A DNA stretch of 64,000 nt from assembly GCF_023053635.1 (NCBI RefSeq), contig NC_086178.1, positions 48,258,726 through 48,322,725 of the forward strand, given 5' to 3'. Shown here piece after piece: positions 22,807 through 34,994 of the stretch. Both the position numbers and the translations under genes were made by a program. The notes under the pieces were generated by a model. It had not been told where the DNA came from. It was given only the letters and a program-made list of their open reading frames with translations, and ran no database searches. How positions within the stretch are numbered: the first letter of the stretch is position 1; each line of letters opens with the position of its first letter. This DNA comes from Elgaria multicarinata webbii. Its lineage: Eukaryota > Chordata > Lepidosauria > Squamata > Anguidae.

Positions 22807-24204
22807 CACCTGCTCAATCCTTTCTGTGTGATGACAAAAAGAGAGGGGCTGTTGTTTTCGTGTTACTTTGCACCAACCCCCAAGACGATTGAGCAAGTGA
22901 TGTTTGTAAGGAGCAGCTGCCACTGCTTTTGATGGGGTACCTGCCCTATTCCTCTAGGAAGCTCTATCTTCATGCTTTGAGCACAAAGGTGGGGAGGATT
23001 GGGCACATTGGAGCTTCCCAGAAAGAGAAGTAACTACCACCCCACTTGCTTGTCTTTCCCTGCCTCCTCCCCTCAATGATGCAGTACGTAGGATTGGGCT
23101 TGCTTGTCCAAACCCTACCCTGAAAAGCACAGAGGGAGAGCACAGGTGAGCAAGTAAGATGATGATGTGGCTGTTCTATATGCAAGTAGCTGCCTCTGCA
23201 TACTTGCATGCTTGTACTTCCCCTGGGAGCCACAGAGGTAGTAATTAGGCCCCCTGTGCTACCAGAGAAGAGAAGAGGATGAATGAGTGGACAGCAGCAG
23301 CACTCTTTCTCTTTCTGATTACTTCTTCGGGGCCCAGTCCTCTTCACCATGCCACTTAGAGAGAGTGCTTGTGATCTGATCTGCCACTTCTGCTCACTTG
23401 ACCATCTTCTTTCTTGGTGGCACGATGGGGAGGATCCGGCTGACTGGAGCAAAGAGGGCTGCAGAGCCAAAGACTTGTTGCTGTGGATATCCCTACTTCT
23501 TAAAACATGCTCACTGCTGACCTTTGCATTCTAGAAACTGGAATATCTTGCATCACCTGCATAATGTTTCAGTGGAGAATGGGAAGGTCAGATCTGCTCC
23601 TATTCTCAGATGGTCAAACAGGGAGTATATTCTTTCTTCTTCAGATCCTGAGCGTCTTATGGTGTGTGTATTGGGACAGGGAGGAACTTTTTCTACTCAC
23701 TCCCTCTGCCCCTGCCTTTCCAGCTTGCTGACTGCAGATCAGGATGTTGCATCAAACACTGAGAAGGGGAGTAGATAATTTTATTCTTGTTCCAGGAAGG
23801 TGCAACTATTTGCATTTGCAGTTCCATGCTGACATTCTGGAGCTACAGCAACTCTCCCCACCCCATGTGGTTAATAACACCTTTTTAATTTAGCAGTCAT
23901 TAAACGCAAGATATTTGTTAAATCTTACTATGGTTGGAGCAATTCCTTTCAAAGCTGAAAGTGTATTTTTAGTTGTACGCTACATTATATTGAAAAGCTA
24001 AATATGGGATGGAAGCTCCCTTCTAGTCTATCTTCTATGATATAGTGTATAGCTTCCTTGGGAAATAAGTATTGAACATATTGACTGCCAGCTAGTAGAC
24101 CAGAAATACTGAATGTTGTCTTATTTGAATCTCAGTGTGCAAGCTGTTTTTTCATATTGTGTTTATGTGAGGCTGCAGGAAAAGGAAGTAGGAAACTAGT
24201 TTGG

Positions 24205-24455
24205 AAGAGTTGAAAATACGAGTCTTGTGGAACCTTGAAGACTAACAAATTAATTTTGGAATAAACTTTTATGGACTATAATCCACTTTCATCACATGCA
24301 TGGAGTGTTAACAGAGTTTAAGGGTGGTGGTGGTATATAAACTGGAAACTCTCCATAGTACATGCATCTGATGAAGTGGATTCTAGTCCACAAAAGCTTA
24401 TGCCAGGCTGCTGCAAGACTCTTTATTGTTTTTACTGCAGTAGACTATCATGTCT
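24205..24455. repeat. Inverted repeat with hammerhead-like core
   Basis: A left arm (about 24220-24306, gagtcttgtggaacc... to catgcatggag) and a right arm (about 24348-24424, ending aagactc) are diverged inverted copies of one sequence. The right arm on the plus strand has CTGATGA (24368-24374), a 5-bp stem GTGGA/TCCAC and AAAA, then GCTTATGCC. This has the layout of a hammerhead core (CUGANGA, stem II, GAAA) with one core substitution. Related single copies lie at 28470-28605 and 30820-30945. Confidence 0.6.
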
Positions 24456-24547
24456 ATTAGGATTTTGAAATTGAAAATAAAGGTATCTACTTGGCTTTCT
24501 AATTGCCTTCCTTGAAGCAGAAAAACAAATGTGCCTGTAAATCCTAA

Positions 24548-25402
24548 TCTCTATCTATAAAGCGGAAAGTATGTGTGCGAGTTTGTAGGTCTGGAGCTGT
24601 TTACCCACTTCCAGTTGAGTTAGAAACTTGAAATATGGAATGCTGATAGGTCTGGCTGTACAATGTACCAGAAAAATCTAGAAACACATTTTTTCGGTTT
24701 TAAGTACTTTTAAAGAATTTAATTAAAAAACATAGGCTGATGCCTACAACTCCCAGCATGCTTTGGGTGGAACTCCCAGCATGCCTTGGGCACGAGGCCA
24801 GACAGGCCAGACTTACCAGCCTTTTGCAGCCATTGTGAGTGCACGGCTGGGTGGGTGCTGCATTCCAGGCTCCTAAGGTTCGTCTCAAGGAGTCAACCCA
24901 ATTCCACATGAAAGGCACCCCGTCCTGATATTGCTGTTTTCTCAGAATCTGCCTCTAACCTGAAGGGAGAAGGGTGTGCATGGCCTTGGCCCTTAAGAGG
25001 GAGGCAAGGAGGGAGGGAAGGGGAGGCACAAAATCTGCGCATGCCCAGAAACACGCCATCTGCAGAGGCACAGCATTTGAAAACTGCCGCCTGCAGCGCC
25101 TTTCTCTCTACAGGCTCCAGGGTCTGTGCTGGCCGTATGCCAATGACATTGTCAGTCTGAGGGAGCCTGTGGTGGAGAATGGGGGCTTGCTTGGAGGCTG
25201 AGCAGCGGCTGGTGAGGGGCCTGGGTGCCGTAGTGAGGGGCAGTTTGGTTGCTGGGATACCGTGAAGGGGTACTCCAGGGGTCTTTCTCCCCTTCCTGTC
25301 CTCTCCTTAAAGATGAATAAGTCGCAGATATATTTCTTATTTATCAAATAAATGAGATAAACCTTATTCAGGGACCTGAGCAACACCGGGAATATCAGCT
25401 AA
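24548..25402 (+). mobile_element. Helitron-like element, non-autonomous
   Basis: The 5' end is TCTCTATCTATAAAGCGG, matching the TC start of Helitrons. The 3' end has a small GC hairpin (cctgagcaacaccggg) shortly before CAGCTAA, i.e. the CTRR end. It is flanked by A on the left and T on the right, the expected A/T target. The 855-bp interior has no Rep/helicase frame. It includes a duplicated 'aactcccagcatgc' block (24749 and 24771). Confidence 0.65.
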
Positions 25403-26424
25403 TGTATTAATATGGAGTTAAATGAAAGTTTTTACATTTTTCATGTTTGTTTCAATTACTTGTGCTAGTTGTCTTTGTTCATCATTATCTTGTCTAAGTT
25501 TGTTTAATCGTTAGCCTTGGTCTTGCAGATATGGGTCTTGGGGCTGTCCCTTGCACATGTGTACACTGCAGCAGGTGCAGGAGGTGAGTAGTACTAGTAG
25601 GAAAGAATGTAGGAAGGAATCCTTAGAATGCAGAATCTGAAGCAGAACTCTAATAGTAGGACCTAGAAGCTCAAAGGAAGCAATGTTCTACTCACGGCTA
25701 CAATATTTGAAATGTGACAGTGTTACTTTGAAATCTAAGCTGTGAAAGCTTAGAATACCTTTTATAGCCATTCCCAGACAATGCTCACAGCCTTATTACA
25801 CTGTAGTTGTGGGGAGATTTAGAAGAAGTGAAAGACTTTAAAATTTGCCTCTGTGGGTTTGGTCAAAATGAATATATCACATAAGCACTGTGGATTAGAT
25901 ATGTCAGTGTAAGAAATAAATTGCTTATGTTCTAGACTAGATGCCTCTTGTTTCTGTTCTCGGAATGGTTGTAGAGGTGTAAAACTGAAAACCACAACTG
26001 TTGCATTATTTTCATGAGCAGCCAGTAGGACAAAAAATAGTTCATAAAAGGGTAACTCAGCCACAAGCAACTTTCTGAATATGTATGAACTGTAGTAAAA
26101 TACAAATAGTTATATTTTAACCATTTATGGTACTACTAGAATTTACTATTTATAAATAGATTTTTTATGTTTATTCATTTCAATTTTTTTTTGCAGAATT
26201 GGATTTTTGTGTGTGCGAACTTCTCAAAACAAGTGTCTGCTATACATATAAAGATATTAAAAATAATTTTGGCACCACAGATGTTACTATCTGTGCCCTG
26301 ATGTTACTATTTTTTTAACCTATAGAGGAAATGTCTTTAAAACATTCACATAAAGAGTTGTCTTATGACTAGTGCCTATAATAGTTTGAGGTTATAGGTC
26401 AATTGTATAAATGTCTCCTCAGGA

Positions 26425-26485
26425 ATAAGTTTCATTGAGTTCAATGGGGCTTACTCCCAGGTAAGTGGGCATAGGATTCTAGCCT
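26425..26485. repeat. Squamate interspersed repeat ('gggagtaagcccc' family)
   Basis: It holds 'tcaatggggcttactcccag' and 'gggcataggattctagcc', a reverse-orientation relative of 14318-14415. Confidence 0.55.
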
Positions 26486-27464
26486 TAGCATGGGAATAAG
26501 GAAGTTGGATACTTTACAATTTTGTCTTCTCTTTTTCCCTCCATTGTTCTTCCTTTCTGTTTCAATTTGGCCTAGCCTTTCCCTCACAAAATACAAAGAG
26601 CAAACAAAAATGAAACACCCATGACTGATAGATCAAAGCAAGTTTTGGTAATTACTGGACAGAAAAAAAATGTTACTGGATAGGGGGAAAAAGCAATTAA
26701 TTTTTTTACAAGTCATTTTTTGATTTCTTTTAAGCATATATTTTCTTTTAGCATTCACTTTGCTATATGCTATATTGTCTTTCTTTCATAACTAACTGCT
26801 CTGCCTTGCTTGGTGAGAAGAAAAAGTGAAATTTCATTTTAATGAGACTATAAATGTAGGTGTAGCATGTTTATGATGAGATTTAATTGTGTTATTTTTT
26901 AAGTTAGAGCAAAATTTAGTATTTTATTCATGCTTTTTCTGTAATCAAATTTTTAAAAATCCAATTTAAATCAAAATAATCATTTTTTAAAATCATTGAT
27001 TTTTATTCATCCTGACTGCTCCTATATTAGTAAAATTAGGTGACAATATTGGGGCACCGCCATATAAGAAGTTCCATATTTTAAGTGATTGTTTCCTTTG
27101 GGTTGGAGATTTAGCTGATCAAAAAACATTTGGTTAATTGACTGATCAAATAATGGTCAAGTATTTTTTAAAATATTGTTATCAGAACAAGTAAGACAAA
27201 CATAATCAGGTTAAACACTTAAGCTAATTACAAAAATAAATTAGATAGCTGTTATTGTAAAACTGAGACAAAATATATGTTATTACATTTTTATTCTGCC
27301 CTTCTTCTCATAATGCCCAGTGTGGCATATATTTCTCTCTCGACTCTTTGATCCTTGCGGCTGCTCTGATTGAATAGGCTGAATGTTGGGTGAGTGGCCC
27401 AGCATCACAGATTCTCTTCATGGACAAGTAACAATTTCAACCTGGATCTCTCTGGTTCTAGTCT

Positions 27465-27595
27465 GACAATCCAGCCTTTCCCACCTGGTGCCTTCCAGGC
27501 GTTTTTGACTTGAACTTCCACGAGCCCCAACCAGCATGGCTAATAGTCAGGAATGCTGGAAGTTGTTGGCCAAATATTTGGAGGCACTAGATTGG
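27465..27595. repeat. Palindromic non-autonomous DNA element
   Basis: 'ccagcctttcccacctggtg' at the left and 'ggaagttgttggccaaatat' then 'ttggaggcac' at the right form inverted arms around 'cagcatggctaatagtcagg'. It is the same family as 46203-46325 and 52763-52905. Confidence 0.65.
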
Positions 27596-28469
27596 GGGAG
27601 AGTGCCTTACGCTTTGGCTTGTGCAGCTGATAACCACTTTATATTCTTTTTTGGATATACCTACAGCTGTAGCAGGTAGCTGGTAGGAGAAACTTTGCTG
27701 TGCTGTAAGGTTTGCTTGAACTGGTGTAGCACGAGGGTGACAAACTGCCCTCTCACCAAGTATTGCTAACAAATTACACAAATAATGACATAAGGGTAAA
27801 CCTGCTAAACATATTGACCTTTTTACAACATTTGAGAATATTTGATTACAGTGAAATAATAGGTGACCAACTGAGAATATTTGATCCATCAATTGACCAG
27901 CGTGCCAAGCCTTTTGTTTCTTGGGGCCAACATAACAACACATCAATCAAATTCAGTATGACTTACTAATTAATTACCAGCAAAGTGCAAAAATAGTAAT
28001 GGATTAAAGGCCAGTGGTCAGGTAACAACTGAGATCAGAAACCTGACTGCTAAAAGTGCTAAACAAATGAATCATTCCAGGTTTTTGTAAATTTCACGAA
28101 AACATACAACAAGAGATAAATGCAGTCTACTTTGGAAAAATTGTGTATGGTATATTTAGGAAGTTTATTGCAAATTGGTGCTTATGCAGTTTGTCTTGTG
28201 TACTACTCATGGATTATTACATAAAATTAAACTGTGCATAATAGTTTAATAATTAATAGTTACTTTAGTCAAAAGTACTTCAAGAATGTATACTATTGTC
28301 TGCTTCAGAGGAAGCCACAATGATGAGAAGAAACCTGGAACCAGGAAAATTATTTCACAACTGTCTACTGTAGACTTCCTCCTAAAATAGCTACTTTAAA
28401 GCACTAAGTGTAGATAATTTATTTCTTTACAGCAGAAGTAGGCAGGCTTTAGGCTTACGAGATTTAATT

Positions 28470-28605
28470 ACTAGAGGGTAGCTGTGTTAGTCTATTGCAG
28501 CAAAAACAACAGAGTCTAACAACACTAGTAAATTTATTCTGGCATAAGCTTTTGTGGGCTTCAGTCTAGTTCATCAGATCTGTGGAGTATTATGGAGAGT
28601 TTCAG
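28470..28605 (-). repeat. Hammerhead-like repeat copy, decayed
   Basis: It begins 'agagggtagctgtgttagtc' and continues through 'ttctggcataagcttttgtg'. On the minus strand it has CTGATGA (28577-28571), a poorly paired stem II, then CACAAAAGCTTATGCC. Same family as the right arm at 24348-24424. Confidence 0.6.
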
Positions 28606-29321
28606 GTTGAACCCCAAGGTTCACTAGCCAGACCCAGGTGCAAAGTAGTAGCTCAAGAAGGCAGATACAGGAATTTGTTCTTAGTACCAGAACTGGAACT
28701 CTCACAGATCAGCTCCAGTTTTTTCCCAAGCTATCTTGATTTCAGCAGGGTAATTTAGGAGGGCGGAAAAGACCTTTTGTTGTTGCTATTGTTAAGCAAT
28801 TGGGAGTCAGAATTCTTGTTGATCTACTGCAAATCACCTGGAGATGTACCAGTAGATCCTTACCTACCTTCTGCCCACCCCTCACTTGCAACTGCTTGTA
28901 CTCATCATCATCATCATTATTATTAGTAACAGTATTTTACTATTTAACTTTTGTATTAATATGTAAGATGTTTTATGCGCCTTATTTTTACATTAAAATG
29001 TTTGGCAAATCCTGTGTTAATGACATTTTGTTAGGGAAGTAGTACGACTTGTAACAAAAAGAACCATCCAGGCTTTGTTAAGGTGTATTTCCTCAGCACT
29101 CAATTTCTTTACTCTGGTAACATTCTGAAGCACTTCAGAATGTTGGCATGAAGTTTGTGCCTGTTTATTTGTGTTATTTGTATGCCAGTCCGTTACAAAC
29201 CAACATAACATTAAAAACAAAACAAAATACGACAACTCACAGTACCCCAAAATTAAACGCGCTCACACTTTAAATAGAGAGATCCAGAATTATTTAAAAG
29301 GCTTCGATGAACAGAAAGATC

Positions 29322-29397
29322 TGTTGTCAAAAAGACAAATGGTACCTAGTAAGTCCCTAGTAAGTCCCACTGTTGTCAAAAAGACAAATGGTACCTG
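29322..29397. repeat. Short tandem duplication
   Basis: The block tgttgtcaaaaagacaaatg with following gtacct occurs at 29322 and again at 29371, a period of 49 nt. Between them 'ctagtaagtcc' is itself doubled. Confidence 0.9.
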
Positions 29398-30169
29398 GCA
29401 GCCACTTAATTTCATTCAGTGTGGGCATGGCAGTAGGGCCTCTGAGGAAGATCAGGCTTTGAGTAGGTACATAAATCAGAAGGTAGTCTTTCTTGGTTTG
29501 CATGTTAAAACCAGCATTTAAAGTTGGGCCCAGAAACTGACCGGGATACTGAGTAGTAATATATATTAATGGGTACAATGGTAATAGCAAAAATTGAATG
29601 TCTTGCACAACTATGAAAGGTGCTTTGATAGATTTATATTTTATTTCCATCCTGCCCCCTTTTAAGGTCCTTGGTGAGGTAAGGTATGTTAAGCTTGCTA
29701 TCATTGGAGCATGGTGTTGGCATAGGGATTAGGTTTGTCTCTTAGATATGCTCAGCCCAGACTGTTTGAGACTTTGTAAGTCATTGTCAACCCATTGAAT
29801 TGAGCATTAGGAAGCCAGAGAAGTTACTAGAGTCATATTTTACCAATAACCCATTCCATTAGAAGGAATGTCATCATAGCATTTTGCGCCACCTAAAATT
29901 TACAAAACATTATCACGAACAGCCGTTCATAAATTGTCTACCCTCAAAACTTATCAGTGAAGTTATGAATAATGGTTGCTTGGTCTTCATCTGAGCGAAA
30001 AATCTTTAACCATCTGAAGAAATGCAGCTAGTACAAAACATACTCCTAGCCACAGGGTCCAACCATAGCCTGGCTGCTCCCTTTGCTGTAGTGAGAGATC
30101 AGACAGGCTATGGTGAGCAAGGTGAGCCCACGGCTTCCTCCCAATACTAGAACTGTAAAGCTGGTGGGA

Positions 30170-30197
30170 CACACACACACACACACACATACACATG
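30170..30197. repeat. (CA)n microsatellite
   Basis: About thirteen CA units with one interruption. Ordinary simple repeat. Confidence 0.95.
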
Positions 30198-30819
30198 CGA
30201 TCTCCTCCCCAGCCACAAACATAGGTAGTCGTCTACAATTTGTTCTAGCTTTGCTCTTGCTGGGTGCAAGTAGAGACCCAAAACAAATCCCTAGCTTAGG
30301 GCTAGAGAGGGACAGCAAAGAAGCATAGTGAGTCAGTGTGCCTCTTCCTCACCAGCTTTGAGCCTGGGCAGAGCCCTTGGCTGGAATTCTAGCTCCCAGG
30401 CAAATGCAGAGAACGCTGTCACCCTTCTGCTTCTTGCTAGTTTTTAGCTGGAGGGGGACTGCAGAGGTGCTTTGGTTTGTGCTGATCTTGTGCTGCATTT
30501 CAAAAATGCAGCATGAAGTCAAGGACAAGAACTCACTTCTTGGGGGAGGGGCATTTGCTGGCAACCACAATTTTTTCATGGGCCACAAAGGCCACACAAA
30601 ATTTGTTGACTTCCAGGCTTGGTAGTGAATGCAGAAGTACTACAAACCGCAAGCCAAAGGGAGTCGTAGAAGCTTAAAGGCCAGTGATGGAAATCCCAAC
30701 CCCACCCAGGAATTTATTTTAGTTGAGTCATCTGGTCCCTGATTACAGGTGGTAAACTACTGTTGATTTTGATAATATAGTAGAAAGTTTGGATATTTAT
30801 TTATTCTGGTTGATTTCCA

Positions 30820-30945
30820 GAGGAGTAGCCATGTTAGTTTGTTGCAGCAAAAACAGCAATTTAAAGATTACGGCATATATTCTGGCATAAGATTTCCTGG
30901 ACACTGTTGACTTCATCAGATGTATCTATTCAGGATGCTGGTTGT
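30820..30945 (-). repeat. Hammerhead-like repeat copy, decayed
   Basis: 'ggagtagccatgttagtttg' heads the copy and 'ttctggcataagatttcctg' follows. The minus strand has CTGATGA (30919-30913), a weak stem II, GGAAATC and TTATGCC. Same family as 28470-28605. Confidence 0.55.
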
Positions 30946-33734
30946 TCTTATAGATACATGGTAATTGGCTTTTCAGCTTAATTTTTTTTATAATTGAAGT
31001 CTGTTCTCAAGTATTATTTTATCAAAGGTTATATTAACAGAATTGCAAGATGGTAGTTCTTATGGGGCATTTATAGGGAAAGCTTAGCAATAACAACTTG
31101 ATAACTTGGCCCTGTATCTAATTTTGCTTTAGACAAAGGCATGCCTTTCAGAAGATTCTGCAGTCTTCTTAAGGGAGATGAGTCTGAAATAAGTAGCTGC
31201 TCATCAGGTCATAATGGAAAGGGATCATCCTGTCAGCAGCTTCCTAGGGTGCCTTCTTGCTAAGAGATGAGATACACTTCTTCCTAGAGAGTGATCTGGC
31301 TTTTTGGCAGCTGTAAAGATATGGGAGATTACCTCCCTTTTCCATCGCTCTCTTGGCTTGTTTCTTGTGATGTAGAGGTAATGCTTCCGTTTGTTTCAGG
31401 CAGCTGTGTAACAAAACATCAATGTTATACTGAATTTAGGTTAAGAGTACTAATTATCTACTGTCTGGAGCCATTGTAACTAGCTCATATTTATCTTTAG
31501 TGTTCTAAATATAGTGCCTTTACAAACATGAGCATGAAAACCTCTAGAGTTTAACTCAAGGGGTGGAGTGTTTTTATAATGACGAAAGATTCATTCAGTG
31601 AGGATAGTCTTCAGGAGGAAGATCATCAGTTAATTCATCAATCACTAGATCATACTATCAAACACTGGTGTAGAGGTATGTTAAGAGACATGGTGATTGT
31701 GAGGGAATGCTTCCTATGCATATAGTACAGAAAACTTGAATAGTTTTTTTAGTTACTAGTACTTGAATAATAGTGGGTGGAATATTCTGGAAAAAGACAA
31801 ATTTCTGCTTGGCTCTTTGTAGTTGGTAATGTGCATAATAAAAACTGATGTTAAATTTATCTCCAGGATAATGGTATCTGTCCTGCAGAGTAAAAATAGC
31901 TAGCTCTTTTTGTGCATGTATTGGTGAAACCTTTTGTGCCCCATCTCTTACAGGCACACAAGTTGGAAATGTTTTGGAATACGGAAGTGTGGATGATCTA
32001 ATAGTTACTGTAATTTTTTCAGTCTCTGTTAAGCAACATTATCCATGTGATAGCCCATAGTGAATACATTAGGATTTAGAAGATTTGGGCTTCATTCATG
32101 TTCCTTTCATTGCTTTCCGGTGTGACTGTTGGGCAAGCTTCTATGTGAAGCTCTACATTTCACCCACACTGTATAATAGCAGGCAGATCATAATTCTCTT
32201 TGGTGCAGAGACTCTGCCTGTTCTTGAGACCCAGCATTATAAGCTATCTTCAGTAGAATACCCTGTTTCATTTTAGGCTTGTCTTATACAACGTTAGTCA
32301 TAGTACAATGGAATGCAACAGAGAGCATTATTAGATTTGGCTCATATTTAGCACCAGACAATGCTACATAATTCAGGATATACAGTATGTGGATGGAGCA
32401 TCTTTTGCTTTTGGTGTTTCAAGACCTTGTAGCCATGCTCTGGAGACCTTCTAGATATATATTGAAATTTTCTTACACTAATGCAGGATCAGAACCTTAG
32501 TGTGTGGGAGGAGTAAGGGGCTTTTAAGAACTGGATCAGCACCTTCTGTAGAGTAAAAATAAAGACATAGCTACCGGTTAAGGATTTAAAGGAATAGGGT
32601 TTTCAGTAATCTTACAACTGTCTTTTTCAAATATGCAAAAACCACCTCTTCCTACAATGAGGCATTTTTAACACCCACCACCCACTCACTCAGTCCACTT
32701 CTGGCTGCTGTTATTAGCCAGGATGGACAAGGGTTTCATACACATGTAGCTGGTTTTACCTCCAATAATCCTGTCTGCATCCCCAAGTTGCAGAAACTGA
32801 AACTAGAACTGGGCTGTCATTTGCATCCCAGTTCTTTTCATCCATTCTTGGTAGATGAGGACTGAAATGAAATTGCCCTGAAAATTGGGAAGGCAGGAGC
32901 AGTTTTAGAGATTTTTTTGCCCAGGTGTGGGTTTACCAGTTAGTCTTATCATATTTATTGGGATAAGGTGGCTGAAGGTTTTTTCCCCCCTCTAACTTTT
33001 TTGAACAGTCTTGTTGGCTGCTCTTCACAACTGGGGAGACTCCTACTGCAGCATCATGAGTTCCTCTGCCAGATCAGGAAGAGGAACTAGCTGCATCCCT
33101 GAAATCCTCTAGCGTGTTTTTTTAAAAACAAAAAAACCACTAAACTTAATGAAACGAAAGAGTTATAATTTAGATCAGAGTCACAGTACTTTGGCGTGGG
33201 GGGGGGGGGGAGAGAGAATAACCTTCCCTTTCCCATGCACTGTGAGCCCAAGCCAAATTGGATCCTGTACATGTGGCAGCTATACTTAGGAAAAGCTATT
33301 CCATTGGTATTTGTGGAGGTTCTTATTTGGATCAGAAGCACTGGCCTCCCCAGCCACAGGCCTTATCCAAATTGTGGCTCCCACATGTGGCAGCTGCAGT
33401 TGGACAGACAATCCTAACTTGGGCAGCTACACTTAGTCCATCTTGCACAGACCATCCTTACAGGACCCCTGCCAAGGGCGGGTGTTCAACTGAGGGAACA
33501 ACCCTCAGCTGTCTATGATAATGGAGCTTTCCCCATCCCTAGATCACTCTCATTCAGCAGAAAAACAGGTCCAAGGTGTGTGCAGCTGAATGAGCGTGGC
33601 TAGAAATTGCCTATGATTGCCATGGTAGTCATGAACTCCTGAGCCACTCCTGACAGAGAGGCTTTACTGTGGACAAAAAATCCCCAGGCTGGTTGTTAAT
33701 AAGCCCTCCTAGTGGACTCAAATATCATCCCCGA

Positions 33735-34227
33735 GGTTGCATGTAACAACTAACTATGAGCTCGCGGGTAATGACTAAGGATGCATTTGCTGCTTCTGCT
33801 TTCCATCCAGTTTCATCCACAATCCATGTTTAACCCATGGGTTGTAAGGGCCATGTGGGGAGCAAGCGAGCTGTCTCCCACCTGCTCACTGCTTTTGCTT
33901 AGCATAAGGTTTTATCAACTCAGTAACGGTCCATTCCTGGGTTGTTTGATGTGATGTCTGAACCTGGAACTCCGGATTGTTGAGAGGCAAACAGTCCAGA
34001 GTTTGAAAGCATGGTTTCAACAACTCTCGGTTGTTTGCCCCTCAACAACCCAGAGTTTCAGGTTCAGACATTACATCAAACAACTCAGGAATGGGGCATT
34101 CCTGGGTTGTTGATGAAACCAGATGGAAAGCAAAAGGGGCGAGTGCGTGGGAGGCAGCTCACTTGTTCCTTTGCGGCTCTGGCATCACATGGGTAAAGAA
34201 CCCATCAGTTGTTGTTAGGTGCAAACC
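33735..34227. mobile_element. Large fold-back element
   Basis: Near-perfect inner arms of 61 nt lie at 33932-33992 (cattcctgggttgtttgatg...) and 34033-34093 (the reverse complement with about eight differences), separated by 40 nt. Outer, more diverged matches (tttccatccagtttcatc at about 33810 with gatgaaaccagatggaaa at about 34113, and ggttgcatgtaacaact with the end near 34227) extend the element. No coding frame is present. Confidence 0.75.
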
Positions 34228-34783
34228 AGGTCTTAGTATCTAAAAATAAATTTGATTAGTTTGTCTAGGAAAATGTTTCCTAAAATCATTAGTTATAGGC
34301 TGATTTACAAGAGGTTATGCTGCTTGCAAGTGCTGTAGAGCTTTCTGTTAAGTTTGTTCTCTCTCTAATCCCCTGTTTCAGATTGCTGTTAACATAATTT
34401 AAACATGTGTTCCAAATGTATATGTTGTAAGTGTGTAAGAAGGGGTTTTATTTTAAACCCACCAAAACCATCCTGTCTACAACACCTACTAATGTTAGGT
34501 GATTTACAGAATATATGAAAACGTTACAGAGATTCTATTTTGTAGCATACAAGAATAACTGTTTGAGCTACGTTTGCAAGGAAATTGCTTTTAAGAACAG
34601 ATTTGTGCAGGTCAGTACAAATGCATTTAAAGTTTCTCTTATAAACTGATTTTTAAACTTTCCTCTAATGTTTCACTTGAATACCTATGACCTAATATTG
34701 TCATGTTGCTACAAATATCTAAGATGAACAATATTTTCTACCAATCTGTGATCCTGTATCCCATCAGCAGAGTGATACTTCTA

Positions 34784-34994
34784 AGGCCATTTCTACACCT
34801 GTCTTCTCCCCCGGGATCATCCCAGGATTATCCCTGTGCATCCAAATGACACACAGGGGATCCTGGGAGCAGGCAGGGATGATCCCTCCATTTTCCTGGG
34901 ATAATTATTATTATTTATTTATATAGCACCATCAATGTACATGGTGCTGTACAGAGTAAATAATAATAATAATCCTTAGGTGTAGAAAGGGCCT
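34784..34994. mobile_element. Small inverted-repeat element with LINE tail inside
   Basis: AGGCCATTTCTACACCT at the left matches the reverse of AGGTGTAGAAAGGGCCT at the right. The second half carries 'atagcaccatcaatgtacat' with ATT repeats, which resembles a LINE 3' tail. No transposase. Confidence 0.65.

Noticed and set aside
22970-23470. 166-codon minus-strand frame
   Set aside because: No recognisable motif, no splice or promoter context and no compositional sign of coding.
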